A DNA stretch of 64,000 nt from Rhizobium sp. FKY42 (GCF_005222835.1 NZ_STGA01000006.1:1-64000); one strand, 5' to 3'. Positions 55,734 to 64,000 are shown, counted from the stretch's first letter. Notes: generated by a model from the sequence alone, not told the origin. Numbers and translations are program-made.

Positions 55734-55862
55734 GGTCTACTCTTCAGAAACGGATGATGTTAACAATTCTATAACCTTTGCACTGTGGCAACAAAATAGC
55801 GAAGCGAAGCGCCCAAGTGCCGGATTTCTGAGTCATTTAAGGATGTTTGTGCCGAGGAATGA

Positions 55863-55891
55863 CTTGACGGCACCGCCCCCACTGACTATAG
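55863..55891 (+). promoter_or_regulatory. Sigma-70 promoter of rpmB
   Basis: CTTGAC (55863-55868), 17 bases, CTATAG (55886-55891). The rhizobial consensus is CTTGAC-N17-CTATAT, so 11 of 12 positions match. The expected transcript starts near 55898 with an ~85-nt leader. Confidence 0.8.
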
Positions 55892-55983
55892 AACCGCAAC
55901 TTTCCAATCAGGACCAGTTGGATCGGCAGGCCGGACTTTGTCCGAAACCCCATTCAATTGCAAAGAAGAACAAAGGTGTACCC

Positions 55984-56274
55984 ATGTCCCGTGTTTGCGA
56001 ATTGACCGGTAAGGGCGTCCAGTCGGGCAACAATGTCAGCCACGCCAACAACAAGACGAAGCGTCGGTTCCTGCCGAACCTGTGCCACGTTACGCTGATT
56101 TCCGATGCTCTCGGCCAGCGTTACCGTCTGCGCGTTTCTGCTCATGCCCTGCGCTCTGTTGAGCATCGTGGCGGCCTCGATGCTTTCCTTTTGAAGGCTG
56201 ACGAGACAGAGCTGTCCATGCGCGCTCGCCTGCTGCGCCGCCAGATCGTGAAGAAGACGGCAGAAGCCGCTTAA
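55984..56274 (+). CDS. rpmB: Ribosomal protein L28
   Basis: 96 aa basic large-subunit protein, typical for alphaproteobacteria, starting [11 protein letters not shown] with the L28-specific [19 protein letters not shown] segment. No other ribosomal gene adjoins it, as is usual for this gene. An AAAGG site precedes ATG 55984, and a strong promoter and terminator flank it. Confidence 0.97.
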   Translation: MSRVCELTGKGVQSGNNVSHANNKTKRRFLPNLCHVTLISDALGQRYRLRVSAHALRSVEHRGGLDAFLLKADETELSMRARLLRRQIVKKTAEAA

Positions 56275-56303
56275 TTCACGTCGCGTCCAGCGTCTGAGTT
56301 TCA

Positions 56304-56340
56304 GAAAGGCTTGGCGGTTAGCCCGCTCAAGCCTTTTCTG
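56304..56340 (+). terminator. Terminator of rpmB
   Basis: A 13-bp stem with one bulged base (about 56305-56317 with 56323-56336) ending in TTTTCTGTTG, 30 bases after the rpmB stop. Confidence 0.75.
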
Positions 56341-56364
56341 TTGTTTATTATTGTTCGTCTCCAG

Positions 56365-56394
56365 CTGGTGGCATCACCCAGGGTAAAAAAATGC
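56365..56394 (+). promoter_or_regulatory. Candidate preQ1-I riboswitch of the queuosine-precursor transporter
   Basis: The segment can fold as an H-type pseudoknot: P1 CUGG (56365-56368) with CCAG (56378-56381); loop 1 UG; P2 GCAU (56371-56374) with AUGC (56391-56394); and GGUAAAAAA between. This copies preQ1-I: U after the first P1 strand, CAC before the second (its last C would pair with the ligand), and an A-tract loop before P2. The P2 second strand contains the AUG start codon and AGGG is buried in P1, so ligand binding should block translation. Downstream gene fits. P1 is one pair shorter than usual. Confidence 0.65.
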
Positions 56395-57026
56395 AGTATC
56401 TGCGCGCGACCTCCATCTATATCGCCCTGATGACGCTTGTCGTCGTCTCGTCCAACTATCTCGTTCAATTCCCGATGCCCGGCACGCTGCTCGGCATCAA
56501 CCTGAGCGACCTGTTGACTTGGGGCGCCTTCACCTATCCCGCCGCCTTCCTCGTGACAGACCTGACGAACCGCCAGTTCGGGCCAAAGATTGCCCGCCGC
56601 GTGGTGTTTGCCGGTTTTGTTGTCGGTGTTGCACTCTCCTTCTACACATCCATGCCCCGTATCGCGATGGCATCTGGCACGGCCTATCTGGTTGGACAAT
56701 TGCTAGATATCTCCGTGTTCAACCAACTGCGCCGTCAAAGCTGGTGGCAGGCCCCGCTGGCCGGTTCCATGCTGGGTTCGGCGCTGGATACGCTGCTGTT
56801 CTTCTCGCTCTCCTTCGCGCCGGTCTTCGGCTTTCTGGGTGCCAATGACGAATTCGCCATCGGCTCCGCGCCGATTCTGGGCGTCTTTGCCACGGAAGCA
56901 CCGCGCTGGATCTCGTGGGCCATCGGTGACTTCGTCGTCAAAATCCTCGTCGGACTGCTGATGCTCTTGCCCTATGGGGCTCTGATGAGCGTTCTGAAGC
57001 CCATGCCGCCGGCAAAGACGATCTGA
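56391..57026 (+). CDS. Queuosine precursor transporter (YhhQ/VUT family)
   Basis: 211 aa with about six membrane helices. Hallmarks of the COG1738 family are SNYLVQFP near the first helix, the LVTDLTNRQFGPKIARR loop (about 53-69) and the C-terminal ISWAIGDFVVKILVGLLMLLPYG. YhhQ imports queuine-pathway bases such as preQ0 or preQ1 in E. coli. The upstream preQ1-I-like leader supports that assignment here. ATG 56391 follows AGGG and an A-tract. Confidence 0.9.
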   Translation: MQYLRATSIYIALMTLVVVSSNYLVQFPMPGTLLGINLSDLLTWGAFTYPAAFLVTDLTNRQFGPKIARRVVFAGFVVGVALSFYTSMPRIAMASGTAYLVGQLLDISVFNQLRRQSWWQAPLAGSMLGSALDTLLFFSLSFAPVFGFLGANDEFAIGSAPILGVFATEAPRWISWAIGDFVVKILVGLLMLLPYGALMSVLKPMPPAKTI

Positions 57027-57092
57027 ACAGCCACACGGCACGTCCTACCTGCGGCTTGAAGCTGAGTTCGCACCAAGTTCTTATTTGGCTTA

Positions 57093-57275
57093 CCCCCTCT
57101 GTCCTGCCGGACATCTCCCCCTCAAGGGGGGAGATCGATTCGTGGTTAGCCCTTCGCTCCAGATCTTGCCCTATCGTGCGTAGCAAAACTCCATCGATGG
57201 GAGATGGTGTGCAAGCATCAGCCGTTCTGCCGATCTCCCCCCTTGAGGGGGAGATGTCCGGCAGGACCGAGGGGG
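57093..57275. repeat. Large intergenic inverted repeat (RIME-like)
   Basis: Two 45-base arms (57093-57137 and 57231-57275) are inverted copies with one mismatch, about 93 bases apart. Each arm is itself a palindrome core (ATCTCCCC...GGGGGGAGAT type). Such elements are abundant in rhizobial genomes as non-coding mosaic repeats (RIME family). No open frame runs through it, and whether it is exactly RIME1 needs alignment. Confidence 0.7.
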
Positions 57276-57789
57276 GTATCAAACGTTTGCACTGCATCCA
57301 CGCCCCCGGCTCTTAACCACCTGATTGCATGCGCATGCACGGAATAAATCCCCCACATCTTGCAATTGCAGCTGCAACCTTGGCGACATAGTCTGACCAC
57401 GGAACCGGAAGTAACGGGCCGGTTTCGGGGCGTCGAAAACCCCTCACGTAACGGCTGGCATCCGCGATACGAGATGCCCTCTCAGTCACTGGTTGGTGGC
57501 TGAGTGATTGAGCTTGGCTTATAAGCTCTCCACCTTCTATGGCTGGGGAGGCCCTGGCGCATGTCCAAGGTGCTTGCACCTAAAGGTCAGGGCGGTCGTT
57601 TACGTGCGATTTTTCGAACTCCCCGGCCGCCAGAGGCCTCCAAGCAACTGGGCCTTTGGCGCGCCATTCCCCCCGTTTCAAACACTGCGTGTTACACGAT
57701 GCGGCGTGTCGGTGGGCGGGCTTTTGATCGTTCACCGGCTGCCCGCGCTCCACGCATCAACAATGCAGAGACCGGGAGGCGTCAAAACC
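57276..57789. other. 514-base stretch without a convincing gene; hairpin-rich
   Basis: Small open frames here (for example from 57508 and 57561) have unnatural composition. Visible structure: a 14-base palindrome TGCATGCGCATGCA (57326-57339), a 9-bp stem with one G-T pair at 57481-57489 with 57496-57504, and a perfect 6-bp stem at 57510-57515 with 57523-57528. A small RNA or the leader of the next gene are possible; nothing known is recognised. Confidence 0.4.
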
Positions 57790-58119
57790 ATGGACAATTA
57801 CAATCTCGCTGCCGACCTGCTCGCCACCTTCCGAGCCTCGCCGGATATCATCAAGGCGCTGCTGGTCATCATACCGCCTGCCTTCTGTCTGGCTCTTTTG
57901 AAACTTCTGCTTTTTGCTCGAACCATAAAAAGGCCGATGACCGCAGCGTCAAAAGCGGAGTGTCTGGACGGGGAAATTCTGCTGCCTGCAATCGACCGGG
58001 GCCGTTTCCCTGTCAGCCCTATTCGGCCAGCCGGAATTCCAGAAGCAGATTGCGCTGAAGGATGGAGTGATTATCGTCCGAAATCAGGATCAGATGCGGG
58101 CGGCCATCCGGGCCGGTGA
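57790..58119 (+). CDS. Small membrane protein, unknown function; C-terminus doubtful
   Basis: 109 aa in the open frame. Residues 1-45 look real: a short polar start (MDNYNLAADLLATFRAS) and one membrane helix (about 18-42, IIKALLVIIPPAFCLALLKLLLF), with GGGAGG nine bases before ATG 57790. From about residue 76 on, the frame reads the antisense of the convergent phytase-like gene (overlap 58019-58119), and the sequence there is poor. The true stop may lie earlier in relatives, so a frameshift is possible. Confidence 0.5.
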   Translation: MDNYNLAADLLATFRASPDIIKALLVIIPPAFCLALLKLLLFARTIKRPMTAASKAECLDGEILLPAIDRGRFPVSPIRPAGIPEADCAEGWSDYRPKSGSDAGGHPGR

Positions 58120-59011
58120 TCACATCAAGTCCCTCCATATTGTCGATCTGATCGTTCTGATTGGCCTCCAGAAGAACTGGCCCGTCGATAACAGCTCCGG
58201 GCTTGATGCTATCACCGGCAATGCGGCGAACACGCATGCCAACCCCGCCGATAAAACTGAACCGCCGCTCCAGAAGCAGCAGATCCCCGCCGGGCAGAAA
58301 CGCGCCATCCGTGACATCCCAGGGATCATTGCGCTTGACCTTGAACTGCCCCTTTAGCGGTCCTTCCAGAATGGCGGCGTAGAGATTGCCCTGCTTGTCG
58401 ACGCTGCGCTCGGCAATCGTGAGAACCGCACCGCGGAGCGCGCTTGCTTCCGGCGCAACGACGACTGTTTCCAACGAACCGTTGCCGCGCAACTGGCGCT
58501 TCGGAATGAGGATATCCAGTGTGCGCAGAGGCTTCGAACCTTCGAAACCGGGATCGGGATAGACATCAACCCGATGATTTCGCTCAAAACTGACAAGCAC
58601 CTGTCCGGATCGCAGTGCCACGCCCTCGGCATCGATATCGCCCTTACCGGAGGGTTCATCACCACTCGCATCCCGCATAGCGGTGATCTTCACATCCGAG
58701 AGGCCAGCTGGCTTGCCCTTCTCGTCATGCTCAAGCTTTCCCGTCAGCCAGTGCCCCGTATCCAGGACAGACACGAAGCTCTTGCCGTCGGCATAGAAGC
58801 GTATGCTGGACATGGAACCCAGCAAGGATTGTTTTGAGGTAAATTCGAGCCCACCGATGAACTCGACCTGACCAAAACGGCTCTCGGTGGAACCCGGCTT
58901 GAAGGTCGAAATCTGGCGAACCTGAACAGGTGCCTCCAGCGTTTCGCCAGCGACAACAACCTGCGGCGGCGCCAGCATCAGCAGACTGGCTGCAACCAGC
59001 CAGGAGGACAT
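58019..59011 (-). CDS. Phytase-esterase-like exported protein
   Basis: 330 aa. A signal peptide (about 1-22, MSSWLVAASLLMLAPPQVVVA region) leads to a beta-propeller-like domain of the esterase-like activity of phytase family. Visible family elements are FIGGLEFTSK, DIDAEGVAL, LLLLERRFSFIGGVGMRVRRI and the late NMEGLDVITGPDGRPHLILISDDN. The substrate is unknown and the catalytic residues of this family are not defined. ATG 59011 follows the cobT stop by 13 bases; ATG or GTG codons earlier would overlap cobT. Confidence 0.85.
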   Translation of the reverse strand: MSSWLVAASLLMLAPPQVVVAGETLEAPVQVRQISTFKPGSTESRFGQVEFIGGLEFTSKQSLLGSMSSIRFYADGKSFVSVLDTGHWLTGKLEHDEKGKPAGLSDVKITAMRDASGDEPSGKGDIDAEGVALRSGQVLVSFERNHRVDVYPDPGFEGSKPLRTLDILIPKRQLRGNGSLETVVVAPEASALRGAVLTIAERSVDKQGNLYAAILEGPLKGQFKVKRNDPWDVTDGAFLPGGDLLLLERRFSFIGGVGMRVRRIAGDSIKPGAVIDGPVLLEANQNDQIDNMEGLDVITGPDGRPHLILISDDNHSILQRNLLLEFRLAE

Positions 59012-59024
59012 TGCCAAAACAGAC

Positions 59025-60920
59025 CTAGCCAGCACGGCGAACGCCGCGGCCACGACCGGTATTCTCATCGAAGAGTGCAGCCAGTTGCTCTGTCATCGCG
59101 CCCGCCAGTTCATCCGCATCCACGATGGTAACAGCACGCTGGTAATAGCGTGTGACATCGTGGCCGATGCCGATGGCCAGAAGCTCAACCGGCGACTTCG
59201 CCTCGATCTGATCGATGACGGCCCGCAGATGGCGCTCCAGATAATTGCCCGGATTGACCGACAGCGTGGAATCGTCCACAGGCGCACCATCCGAGATCAT
59301 CATCATGATCTTGCGCTGTTCCGGGCGGTTGATGAGGCGGTTATGAGCCCACATCAGCGCTTCGCCATCGATGTTTTCCTTGAGCAGCCCCTCGCGCATC
59401 ATCAGGCCAAGGTTGCGACGCGACCGACGCCATGGCGCATCCGCTGACTTGTAAATGATATGGCGCAGATCGTTGAGGCGACCGGGTGTCGGCGGCTTGC
59501 CGCTGGCCAGCCACTGTTCGCGGCTCTGGCCGCCCTTCCACGCCTTGGTCGTGAAGCCGAGAATTTCAACCTTGACGCCGCAACGCTCCAACGTGCGGGC
59601 CAGAATATCGGCGCAGGTTGCGGCAACGGTGATAGGGCGTCCACGCATGGAGCCAGAATTATCGATGACCAATGAGACAACCGTATCGCGGAATTTCGTG
59701 TCGCGCTCGCGCTTGAAGGAGAGCGGCTGCATTGGATCGATCACCAGACGAACGAGACGCGCCGGATCGAGATAGCCCTCTTCCAGATCAAACTCCCAGG
59801 ACCGGTTCTGCTGCGCCATCAAGCGGCGTTGCAGACGGTTTGCCAACCGGCCCACAGCGCCTTGCAGATGCGAAAGCTGCTTGTCGAGGAAGGCGCGCAG
59901 ACGGTCGAGTTCCGCCTCGTCGCACAGTTCTTCCGCCGTTATCTCCTCATCGAATTCCTGCGTGAAGATATTGTAATCCACCTTCTCGTTGAAATCGTCG
60001 AAGGGCAGGTTGGGTCGCTTGGTTTCACCCGGCGTTTCCGACTGGTCGGAATCATCATCGGACATATCGTCGTCGGAGATTTCCGCGCCGTCCATTTCGC
60101 CTTCGTCGAGCTGTTCCTCGGCAGCCTGGCTTTCTTCGGCTGGAGCGGCATCGGCACCAGCGTCTTCCTCTACCTCTTCGTTCTCGGTCTCATTGCTGCG
60201 CGGCTGCTCCTCGTCATCCGGATTTTCCATCTGCTCCGGATCGGATTCTTCGTCGCCATAGTCTTCCGCCATCTGCATGGAGGACAGCATGTGGCGCACC
60301 AGCTTGCCGAAGGCCTGCTGATCATCGATGACCGACTTCAGATTATCAAGGTCCCCCGCGATCTTTTCATCGAAGAAGGGACGCCAGAGATCCAGAACTT
60401 TACCGGCGGAGGCTGGTGGGGCAGTGCCAGTCAACTTTTCACGCACCAGCATGGCCATGGCCTCGCCGATGGGCGCGTCTTCCCGCCGCTGGACGCCGGA
60501 AAAATTCGCCTTCGAATATTTCTCGGCATTCATGCTGTTGATGTTGCTGGCAACGCCTTCCATGCGCAGCGAGCCGATGGATTCCACACGCGCCTGCTCG
60601 ACAGCATCGAACACGGCGCGCGCATCCGTGCCCTGCGGCGACATGGCCGCATGCACATTCGTATCGTGGCAGGCAAGCCTGAGCGCCATGGAATCACCCA
60701 GGCCACGGGTCACCGCCAGTTCATGCGCGGTTGGCCGCTTGGAAAGTTCCGGCAGGCGAATGCGCTCGCCCGCCATACCCGGCCGTTCGTTGGCGAAGGA
60801 AACCTCCACCTCCCTATTGCCCGCGATGGAACGCACGCAACCGGTAATCGCGCGACGCAACGGCTCGGTATCCACCGGTCCGCTTGTCTTTGCCTTGGTG
60901 TTGTCGCCGCGGCCTGCCAT
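59025..60920 (-). CDS. cobT: Aerobic cobaltochelatase subunit CobT
   Basis: Works with CobS and CobN to insert cobalt into hydrogenobyrinic acid diamide in aerobic B12 synthesis. 631 aa: an N-terminal conserved part (1-215), a long acidic stretch (about 215-330, Glu/Asp-rich), and a C-terminal von Willebrand A domain with the MIDAS DNSGSM (about 420). This acid stretch is typical of CobT. ATG 60920 has AAGG nine bases upstream; ATG 60926 is also possible. cobS lies just before it; CobN is not in the window. Confidence 0.95.
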   Translation of the reverse strand: MAGRGDNTKAKTSGPVDTEPLRRAITGCVRSIAGNREVEVSFANERPGMAGERIRLPELSKRPTAHELAVTRGLGDSMALRLACHDTNVHAAMSPQGTDARAVFDAVEQARVESIGSLRMEGVASNINSMNAEKYSKANFSGVQRREDAPIGEAMAMLVREKLTGTAPPASAGKVLDLWRPFFDEKIAGDLDNLKSVIDDQQAFGKLVRHMLSSMQMAEDYGDEESDPEQMENPDDEEQPRSNETENEEVEEDAGADAAPAEESQAAEEQLDEGEMDGAEISDDDMSDDDSDQSETPGETKRPNLPFDDFNEKVDYNIFTQEFDEEITAEELCDEAELDRLRAFLDKQLSHLQGAVGRLANRLQRRLMAQQNRSWEFDLEEGYLDPARLVRLVIDPMQPLSFKRERDTKFRDTVVSLVIDNSGSMRGRPITVAATCADILARTLERCGVKVEILGFTTKAWKGGQSREQWLASGKPPTPGRLNDLRHIIYKSADAPWRRSRRNLGLMMREGLLKENIDGEALMWAHNRLINRPEQRKIMMMISDGAPVDDSTLSVNPGNYLERHLRAVIDQIEAKSPVELLAIGIGHDVTRYYQRAVTIVDADELAGAMTEQLAALFDENTGRGRGVRRAG

Positions 60921-60961
60921 GCTCATCTACCTTGCTGCCTGCGCTACCTGCCTCTCGGCAC

Positions 60962-61954
60962 TCAAGCCCCGAGAACGATGTTCGCGGCGCTTTCCTTCAG
61001 TTCGACGCCAAAGGCGCGCTGATACTGTTCCGCCACCAACGTCCGCTCCAGTTCATCACACTTGTTGAGGAAGGTGATGCGGAACGCGAACGCGACATCG
61101 CCGAAGATCGCCGCGTTTTCCGCCCAGGTGATGACCGTACGCGGGCTCATGACCGTGGAAAGATCGCCGTTCATGAAGGCCGAACGCGTCATGTCCGCAA
61201 CCCGAACCATTTTGGATACGGTTTCGCGACCCTGCGCCGAACCGCCGAACGCCTTGACCTTGGCGGCGACAATATCGACTTCCTTGTCATGCGGCAGATA
61301 GTTCAGCGTTGTCACGATCGACCAGCGGTCCATCTGCGCCTGGTTGATCTGCTGCGTGCCGTGATAGAGGCCCGTGGTATCGCCGAGGCCGACCGTGTTG
61401 GCGGTCGCAAAAATGCGGAAGGCGGGGTGAGGACGGATAACACGACTTTGGTCAAGCAGCGTCAGGCGGCCGGAGCTTTCCAGAACACGCTGGATGACGA
61501 ACATGACATCCGGGCGACCGGCATCATATTCATCGAACACCAGCGCCACATTGTGCTGATAGGCCCAGGGCAGAATGCCATCCTTGAACTCGGTGACCTG
61601 CTTGCCATCCTTCAGGACGATCGCATCCTTGCCGACGAGATCGATACGGCTGACATGGCTATCGAGGTTGATACGCACGCACGGCCAGTTGAGGCGTGCC
61701 GCGACCTGTTCGATATGGGTGGACTTGCCGGTGCCGTGATAGCCGGACACCATGACGCGTCGGTTATGAGCAAAACCGGCCAGGATCGCCAGCGTCGTAT
61801 CCCGGTCAAAGAGATAGTCGGGATCGAGTTCCGGAACATAGGGGTCGCCGCTTGAATAGGCGGGGACCTGCAAGTCCGTGTCGATGCCGAAAACGTCCCG
61901 GACAGAAACGGTGGTATCCGGAAGATTGGTTATATCAAGATCGATTTTGCTCAT
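60962..61954 (-). CDS. cobS: Aerobic cobaltochelatase subunit CobS
   Basis: AAA+ ATPase that forms a hexameric ring with CobT to power CobN. 330 aa with Walker [10 protein letters not shown] (71-79), Walker [11 protein letters not shown] (about 138-147), the RIFATANT sensor (about 184-191) and the arginine-rich C-terminal region. ATG 61954 has GGAG five bases upstream. cobT follows 41 bases after its stop. Confidence 0.96.
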   Translation of the reverse strand: MSKIDLDITNLPDTTVSVRDVFGIDTDLQVPAYSSGDPYVPELDPDYLFDRDTTLAILAGFAHNRRVMVSGYHGTGKSTHIEQVAARLNWPCVRINLDSHVSRIDLVGKDAIVLKDGKQVTEFKDGILPWAYQHNVALVFDEYDAGRPDVMFVIQRVLESSGRLTLLDQSRVIRPHPAFRIFATANTVGLGDTTGLYHGTQQINQAQMDRWSIVTTLNYLPHDKEVDIVAAKVKAFGGSAQGRETVSKMVRVADMTRSAFMNGDLSTVMSPRTVITWAENAAIFGDVAFAFRITFLNKCDELERTLVAEQYQRAFGVELKESAANIVLGA

Positions 61955-62026
61955 CACCACTCCACGCCGAACCGGTTACGGTCCGGTCGCAATCCTCTCT
62001 GTCATGTTGCCTTGCACCAGAACGGC

Positions 62027-62650
62027 TTAGCAGAAACCGGACTGCTTTAACAATTGGTAGGCCTGTATCACAGCCCTAAATCGTTCTTCCGAACCGCGAT
62101 CGCCGCCGTTCGCATCCGGATGGTGCTTCTTGACCAGTTCCTTGTAGCGGCTCTTGATTTCTGCAGCCGTTGCTGCTGCCGTCAAGCCCATTGTGTCGAA
62201 AGCTTTCGCTTCCAGTGTCTTTACCTTGCGAACCGCCGTCTGCGTTCCCGCTGCAGCGCCGCCCTCGCGTACGAAACCGAACGGATCCTTGACGCGATTG
62301 AAGCTGGCCGCCGAACCGGAGCGCGTGGACGCATGGCGCGGCGCATCTTTCGCCGCCTTGTTGACGCCGATGGTCCAGGTGGGGCGATGGCCGGTGATCG
62401 CCTCCTTCTGGTAGCGCGCGATCTCGCTGTCCGACAGGCCGGAGAAGTAGTTGTAACCCTTGTTGTATTCCTTCACATGCTCGAAACAGAACAGGAAGAA
62501 CTGGTTTTCGGCATTGCGCCCCACGGGTGCCCGATGAACGCCCGGCTTGTCGCACCCGTCCCACTGGCAGGTCGGCGTCTGCGGTGCCGCATCCTGCTCA
62601 CGTTTCCGGCGCGTCCGGATGCGGTCGAAATATTTGGAATCGAGTTTCAT
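62027..62650 (-). CDS. J-domain protein with N-terminal Cys/His cluster
   Basis: 207 aa. A C-terminal J domain (about 150-207) has the HPD motif at about 177-179 (KKHHPDANGGD), so it can stimulate an Hsp70 such as DnaK. The N-terminal half carries a possible zinc site: CX4CX4H (TCQWDGCDKPGVH, about 28-38) and CX2H (FCFEH, about 54-58). The family is widespread in alphaproteobacteria next to cobS and bolA, but its client is unknown. Confidence 0.88.
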   Translation of the reverse strand: MKLDSKYFDRIRTRRKREQDAAPQTPTCQWDGCDKPGVHRAPVGRNAENQFFLFCFEHVKEYNKGYNYFSGLSDSEIARYQKEAITGHRPTWTIGVNKAAKDAPRHASTRSGSAASFNRVKDPFGFVREGGAAAGTQTAVRKVKTLEAKAFDTMGLTAAATAAEIKSRYKELVKKHHPDANGGDRGSEERFRAVIQAYQLLKQSGFC

Positions 62651-62690
62651 GTGGCCACATTATGGGGTGCAGGAAAGGTCAGAACAAGAA

Positions 62691-62719
62691 TTGACAAACC
62701 CCTTTGTTGCTGCTTTCTG
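62691..62719 (+). promoter_or_regulatory. Candidate sigma-70 promoter of bolA
   Basis: A perfect TTGACA (62691-62696), 17 bases, then TTTCTG (62714-62719), about 38 bases before the bolA start. The -10 matches poorly. Confidence 0.4.
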
Positions 62720-62756
62720 GAGCGCCCTTTTCAACAACCAGCAGAGGCATTGAACC

Positions 62757-63038
62757 ATGTCCGTCCGTTCCCGAATCGAAGCGGTTCTACAGGAAAATCT
62801 GGCGCCTCAGCGACTGGAAGTCATCAATGAGAGCCACCACCATGCGGGCCATCAACCGGACATGACCGGTGAAGGCGAAACCCATATGCGGGTGCGCATC
62901 GTTTCGGAACGCTTTGCCGGAATGACCCGTCTTGCACGGCACCGGCTGGTCAACGAGCTTCTGAAACCCGAACTGGATGCAGGCCTGCATGCGCTTGCGG
63001 TGGAGCCCGCCGCTCCGGGCGAAGCGACGCGCTGGTAA
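62757..63038 (+). CDS. bolA: BolA family protein
   Basis: 93 aa with the class II KH-like BolA fold: NESHHHAGH (about 24-32, with the conserved His cluster), GETHMRVRIVSERFAG and the helix RLVNELL. BolA proteins pair with monothiol glutaredoxins and bind iron-sulfur clusters, and affect shape and stress responses. It diverges from the J-domain gene and converges on the CBS protein gene with eight bases between stops. Confidence 0.93.
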   Translation: MSVRSRIEAVLQENLAPQRLEVINESHHHAGHQPDMTGEGETHMRVRIVSERFAGMTRLARHRLVNELLKPELDAGLHALAVEPAAPGEATRW

Positions 63039-63046
63039 GAAGCGTT

Positions 63047-64000
63047 CTACTGCCCCGGCGGCAGATCTTCCGCCGGGCGGATGCGCAGCTTGGTGATGCG
63101 GTTCTTCTCGCGCTTCATGATGATGAAGCGTTTGCCGTGGAAGGTGAAGGTCTGCCGCTCCTGCGGGATCAGCTTCGATTCGTGGATGACAAGACCGGCA
63201 ATCGTGGTCGCTTCCTCGTCCGGCAGTTTCCAGTCAAGCGCACGGTTCAAATCGCGAATCGGCACTGATCCATCGACGACGATGGAGCCGTCCGCTTCCT
63301 GACGAACCCCCTGGATCTCAAGATCATGCTCATCGGCAATATCGCCGACGATTTCTTCGAGGATATCCTCCAGCGTCACGATGCCCTGCACCTCGCCGTA
63401 TTCGTCCACCACGACGGCGAAATGCATTTTCTGCCGCAGAAAGGCGTTCAGCTGGTCCTTGAGGCTGGTCGTATCCGGCACGAACCACGGCTTCTGCGCT
63501 ATTTTGCCAATATCGAGGTCGCGCGGCTCCATATCGGGCTCGGCCAGCGCCCGCAGCAAATCCTTGGCATGAACGATGCCGATGATGTTTTCCGTCGAGC
63601 CACGCCAGAGCGGCATGCGGGTGAACGGGCTTTCCAGCACCGTGCGCACAATGACTTCGGGTGGATCGTCAGCATTGATGGCCCGCATGACTGTGCGGTG
63701 CTTCATCACATCGGAAACTTCCAGTTCCTCAAGATCCAGAAGCCCGCCCAGCCGGTCGCGATCCGCCTTGATGACGGAGCCTTCGCGATGCAGGAGGTCG
63801 AGAGCGCCGCGCAGTTCCTCATGCGCCGTCAGCATGGAAACTTCCTGCGAAAGCCGAATGCCGAACAGCGACAGAATGAAACGAACAATGGCGTTAACGG
63901 CGCTTGAGAGCGGCCCCGCAATCGCCACGAATATCCGCACAACAGGCGCAACGGCAATGGCGAACCGGTCCGGCGCCGAAATCGCCCAGCTCTTCGGCAG
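63047..64000 (-). CDS. CBS/CorC-HlyC-type hemolysin family protein, 5' end outside the window
   Basis: The gene runs past the right edge: in-frame codons continue from a GTG at 63940 to base 64000 without a stop (LPKSWAISAPDRFAI...), so the start is missing. What is seen is the end of the CNNM (DUF21) membrane domain (helices around FVAIAGPL and FILSLFGI), two CBS domains (about 110 residues from LEELEVSDVMKHRTVM to EEIVGDI), and the CorC/HlyC C-terminal domain (DGSIVVDGSVPIRDLN...). The family is linked to magnesium/cobalt export; hemolysis is a historical name. Confidence 0.9.
   Translation of the reverse strand: MPKSWAISAPDRFAIAVAPVVRIFVAIAGPLSSAVNAIVRFILSLFGIRLSQEVSMLTAHEELRGALDLLHREGSVIKADRDRLGGLLDLEELEVSDVMKHRTVMRAINADDPPEVIVRTVLESPFTRMPLWRGSTENIIGIVHAKDLLRALAEPDMEPRDLDIGKIAQKPWFVPDTTSLKDQLNAFLRQKMHFAVVVDEYGEVQGIVTLEDILEEIVGDIADEHDLEIQGVRQEADGSIVVDGSVPIRDLNRALDWKLPDEEATTIAGLVIHESKLIPQERQTFTFHGKRFIIMKREKNRITKLRIRPAEDLPPGQ

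Noticed and set aside
57580..57600. GGTCAGG word suggesting an SRP RNA gene
   Set aside because: The conserved GGAAGCAGCC tetraloop-side motif of SRP RNA is absent.
59829..61022. Plus-strand open frames opposite cobT and cobS
   Set aside because: Open only because of high G+C at third positions; the minus-strand genes are unmistakable.

Overview
The window is chromosomal DNA from an alphaproteobacterium of the order Hyphomicrobiales (Rhizobiales), most probably a member of the Rhizobiaceae close to Agrobacterium, Rhizobium or Neorhizobium. The signs are the protein sequences themselves (DUF4167, DUF1178, TIGR02302, HIG1 twin-transmembrane and CpdR-type proteins), the aerobic cobaltochelatase genes cobS and cobT, and a near-perfect rhizobial sigma-70 promoter (CTTGAC-N17-CTATAG) before rpmB. 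No phage, plasmid, insertion sequence or CRISPR material is visible. About 63 protein genes and one tRNA gene fill almost all of the sequence.

Layout. 0.26-2.2 kb: an M23 cell-wall peptidase. 2.3-11.9 kb: a long minus-strand block with clpB (heat-shock promoter and structured leader), a DUF4167 RNA-binding-type protein, and a likely lysC-ptsP-prfA-prmC operon. 12.1-20.4 kb: an SH3 exported protein, ubiG, a DUF1178/nitrilase/grxC/comF run, an NDUFAF5-like methyltransferase, an orphan Flp pilin, and an argJ-GNAT-mutT operon. 20.5-27.2 kb: a periplasmic parvulin divergent from secA, then a polysaccharide flippase overlapping a CelD/BcsL-type acyltransferase. 27.3-35.0 kb: tRNA-Leu(CAA), dsbB, HNH nuclease, alkA-type glycosylase, gluQ, YihY protein, an SDR, a HIG1 protein with PduO-type cobalamin adenosyltransferase, and etfBA. 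35.1-47.2 kb: plsC, YdcF, ftsEX, a membrane protein, hpt, cpdR, TIGR02302, lysA, an LptM-like lipoprotein, argH, tlpA. 47.2-56.3 kb: hbd, chaC, DUF2125, the hisC-tyrA pair, a methyltransferase, gloB with a cupin, an EamA exporter, DUF3108, rpmB. 56.3-64 kb: a queuosine-precursor transporter with a preQ1-I-like leader, a large inverted intergenic repeat, a poorly explained 0.5 kb stretch, a phytase-esterase-like protein, cobT, cobS, a J-domain protein, bolA and the 3' part of a CorC/HlyC-type CBS protein.

Functional threads: amino-acid synthesis (lysC and lysA for lysine, argJ and argH for arginine, hisC and tyrA for aromatic amino acids/histidine), translation (prfA, prmC, gluQ, rpmB, tRNA-Leu, queuosine precursor uptake), envelope and export (secA, parvulin, ftsEX, plsC, lptM, dsbB, tlpA, flippase), and cobalamin metabolism (cobS, cobT, PduO-type adenosyltransferase).

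The most interesting signal is a 30-nt pseudoknot at 56365-56394 that matches the preQ1-I riboswitch architecture and places the transporter's start codon inside the second helix. Other leads are the clpB leader, the 183-bp inverted repeat with a hairpin-rich neighbour, the orphan Flp pilin, and a possible 12-kb inversion between two bidirectional terminators. I found no wholly new multi-gene system; most of the window is ordinary core genome.
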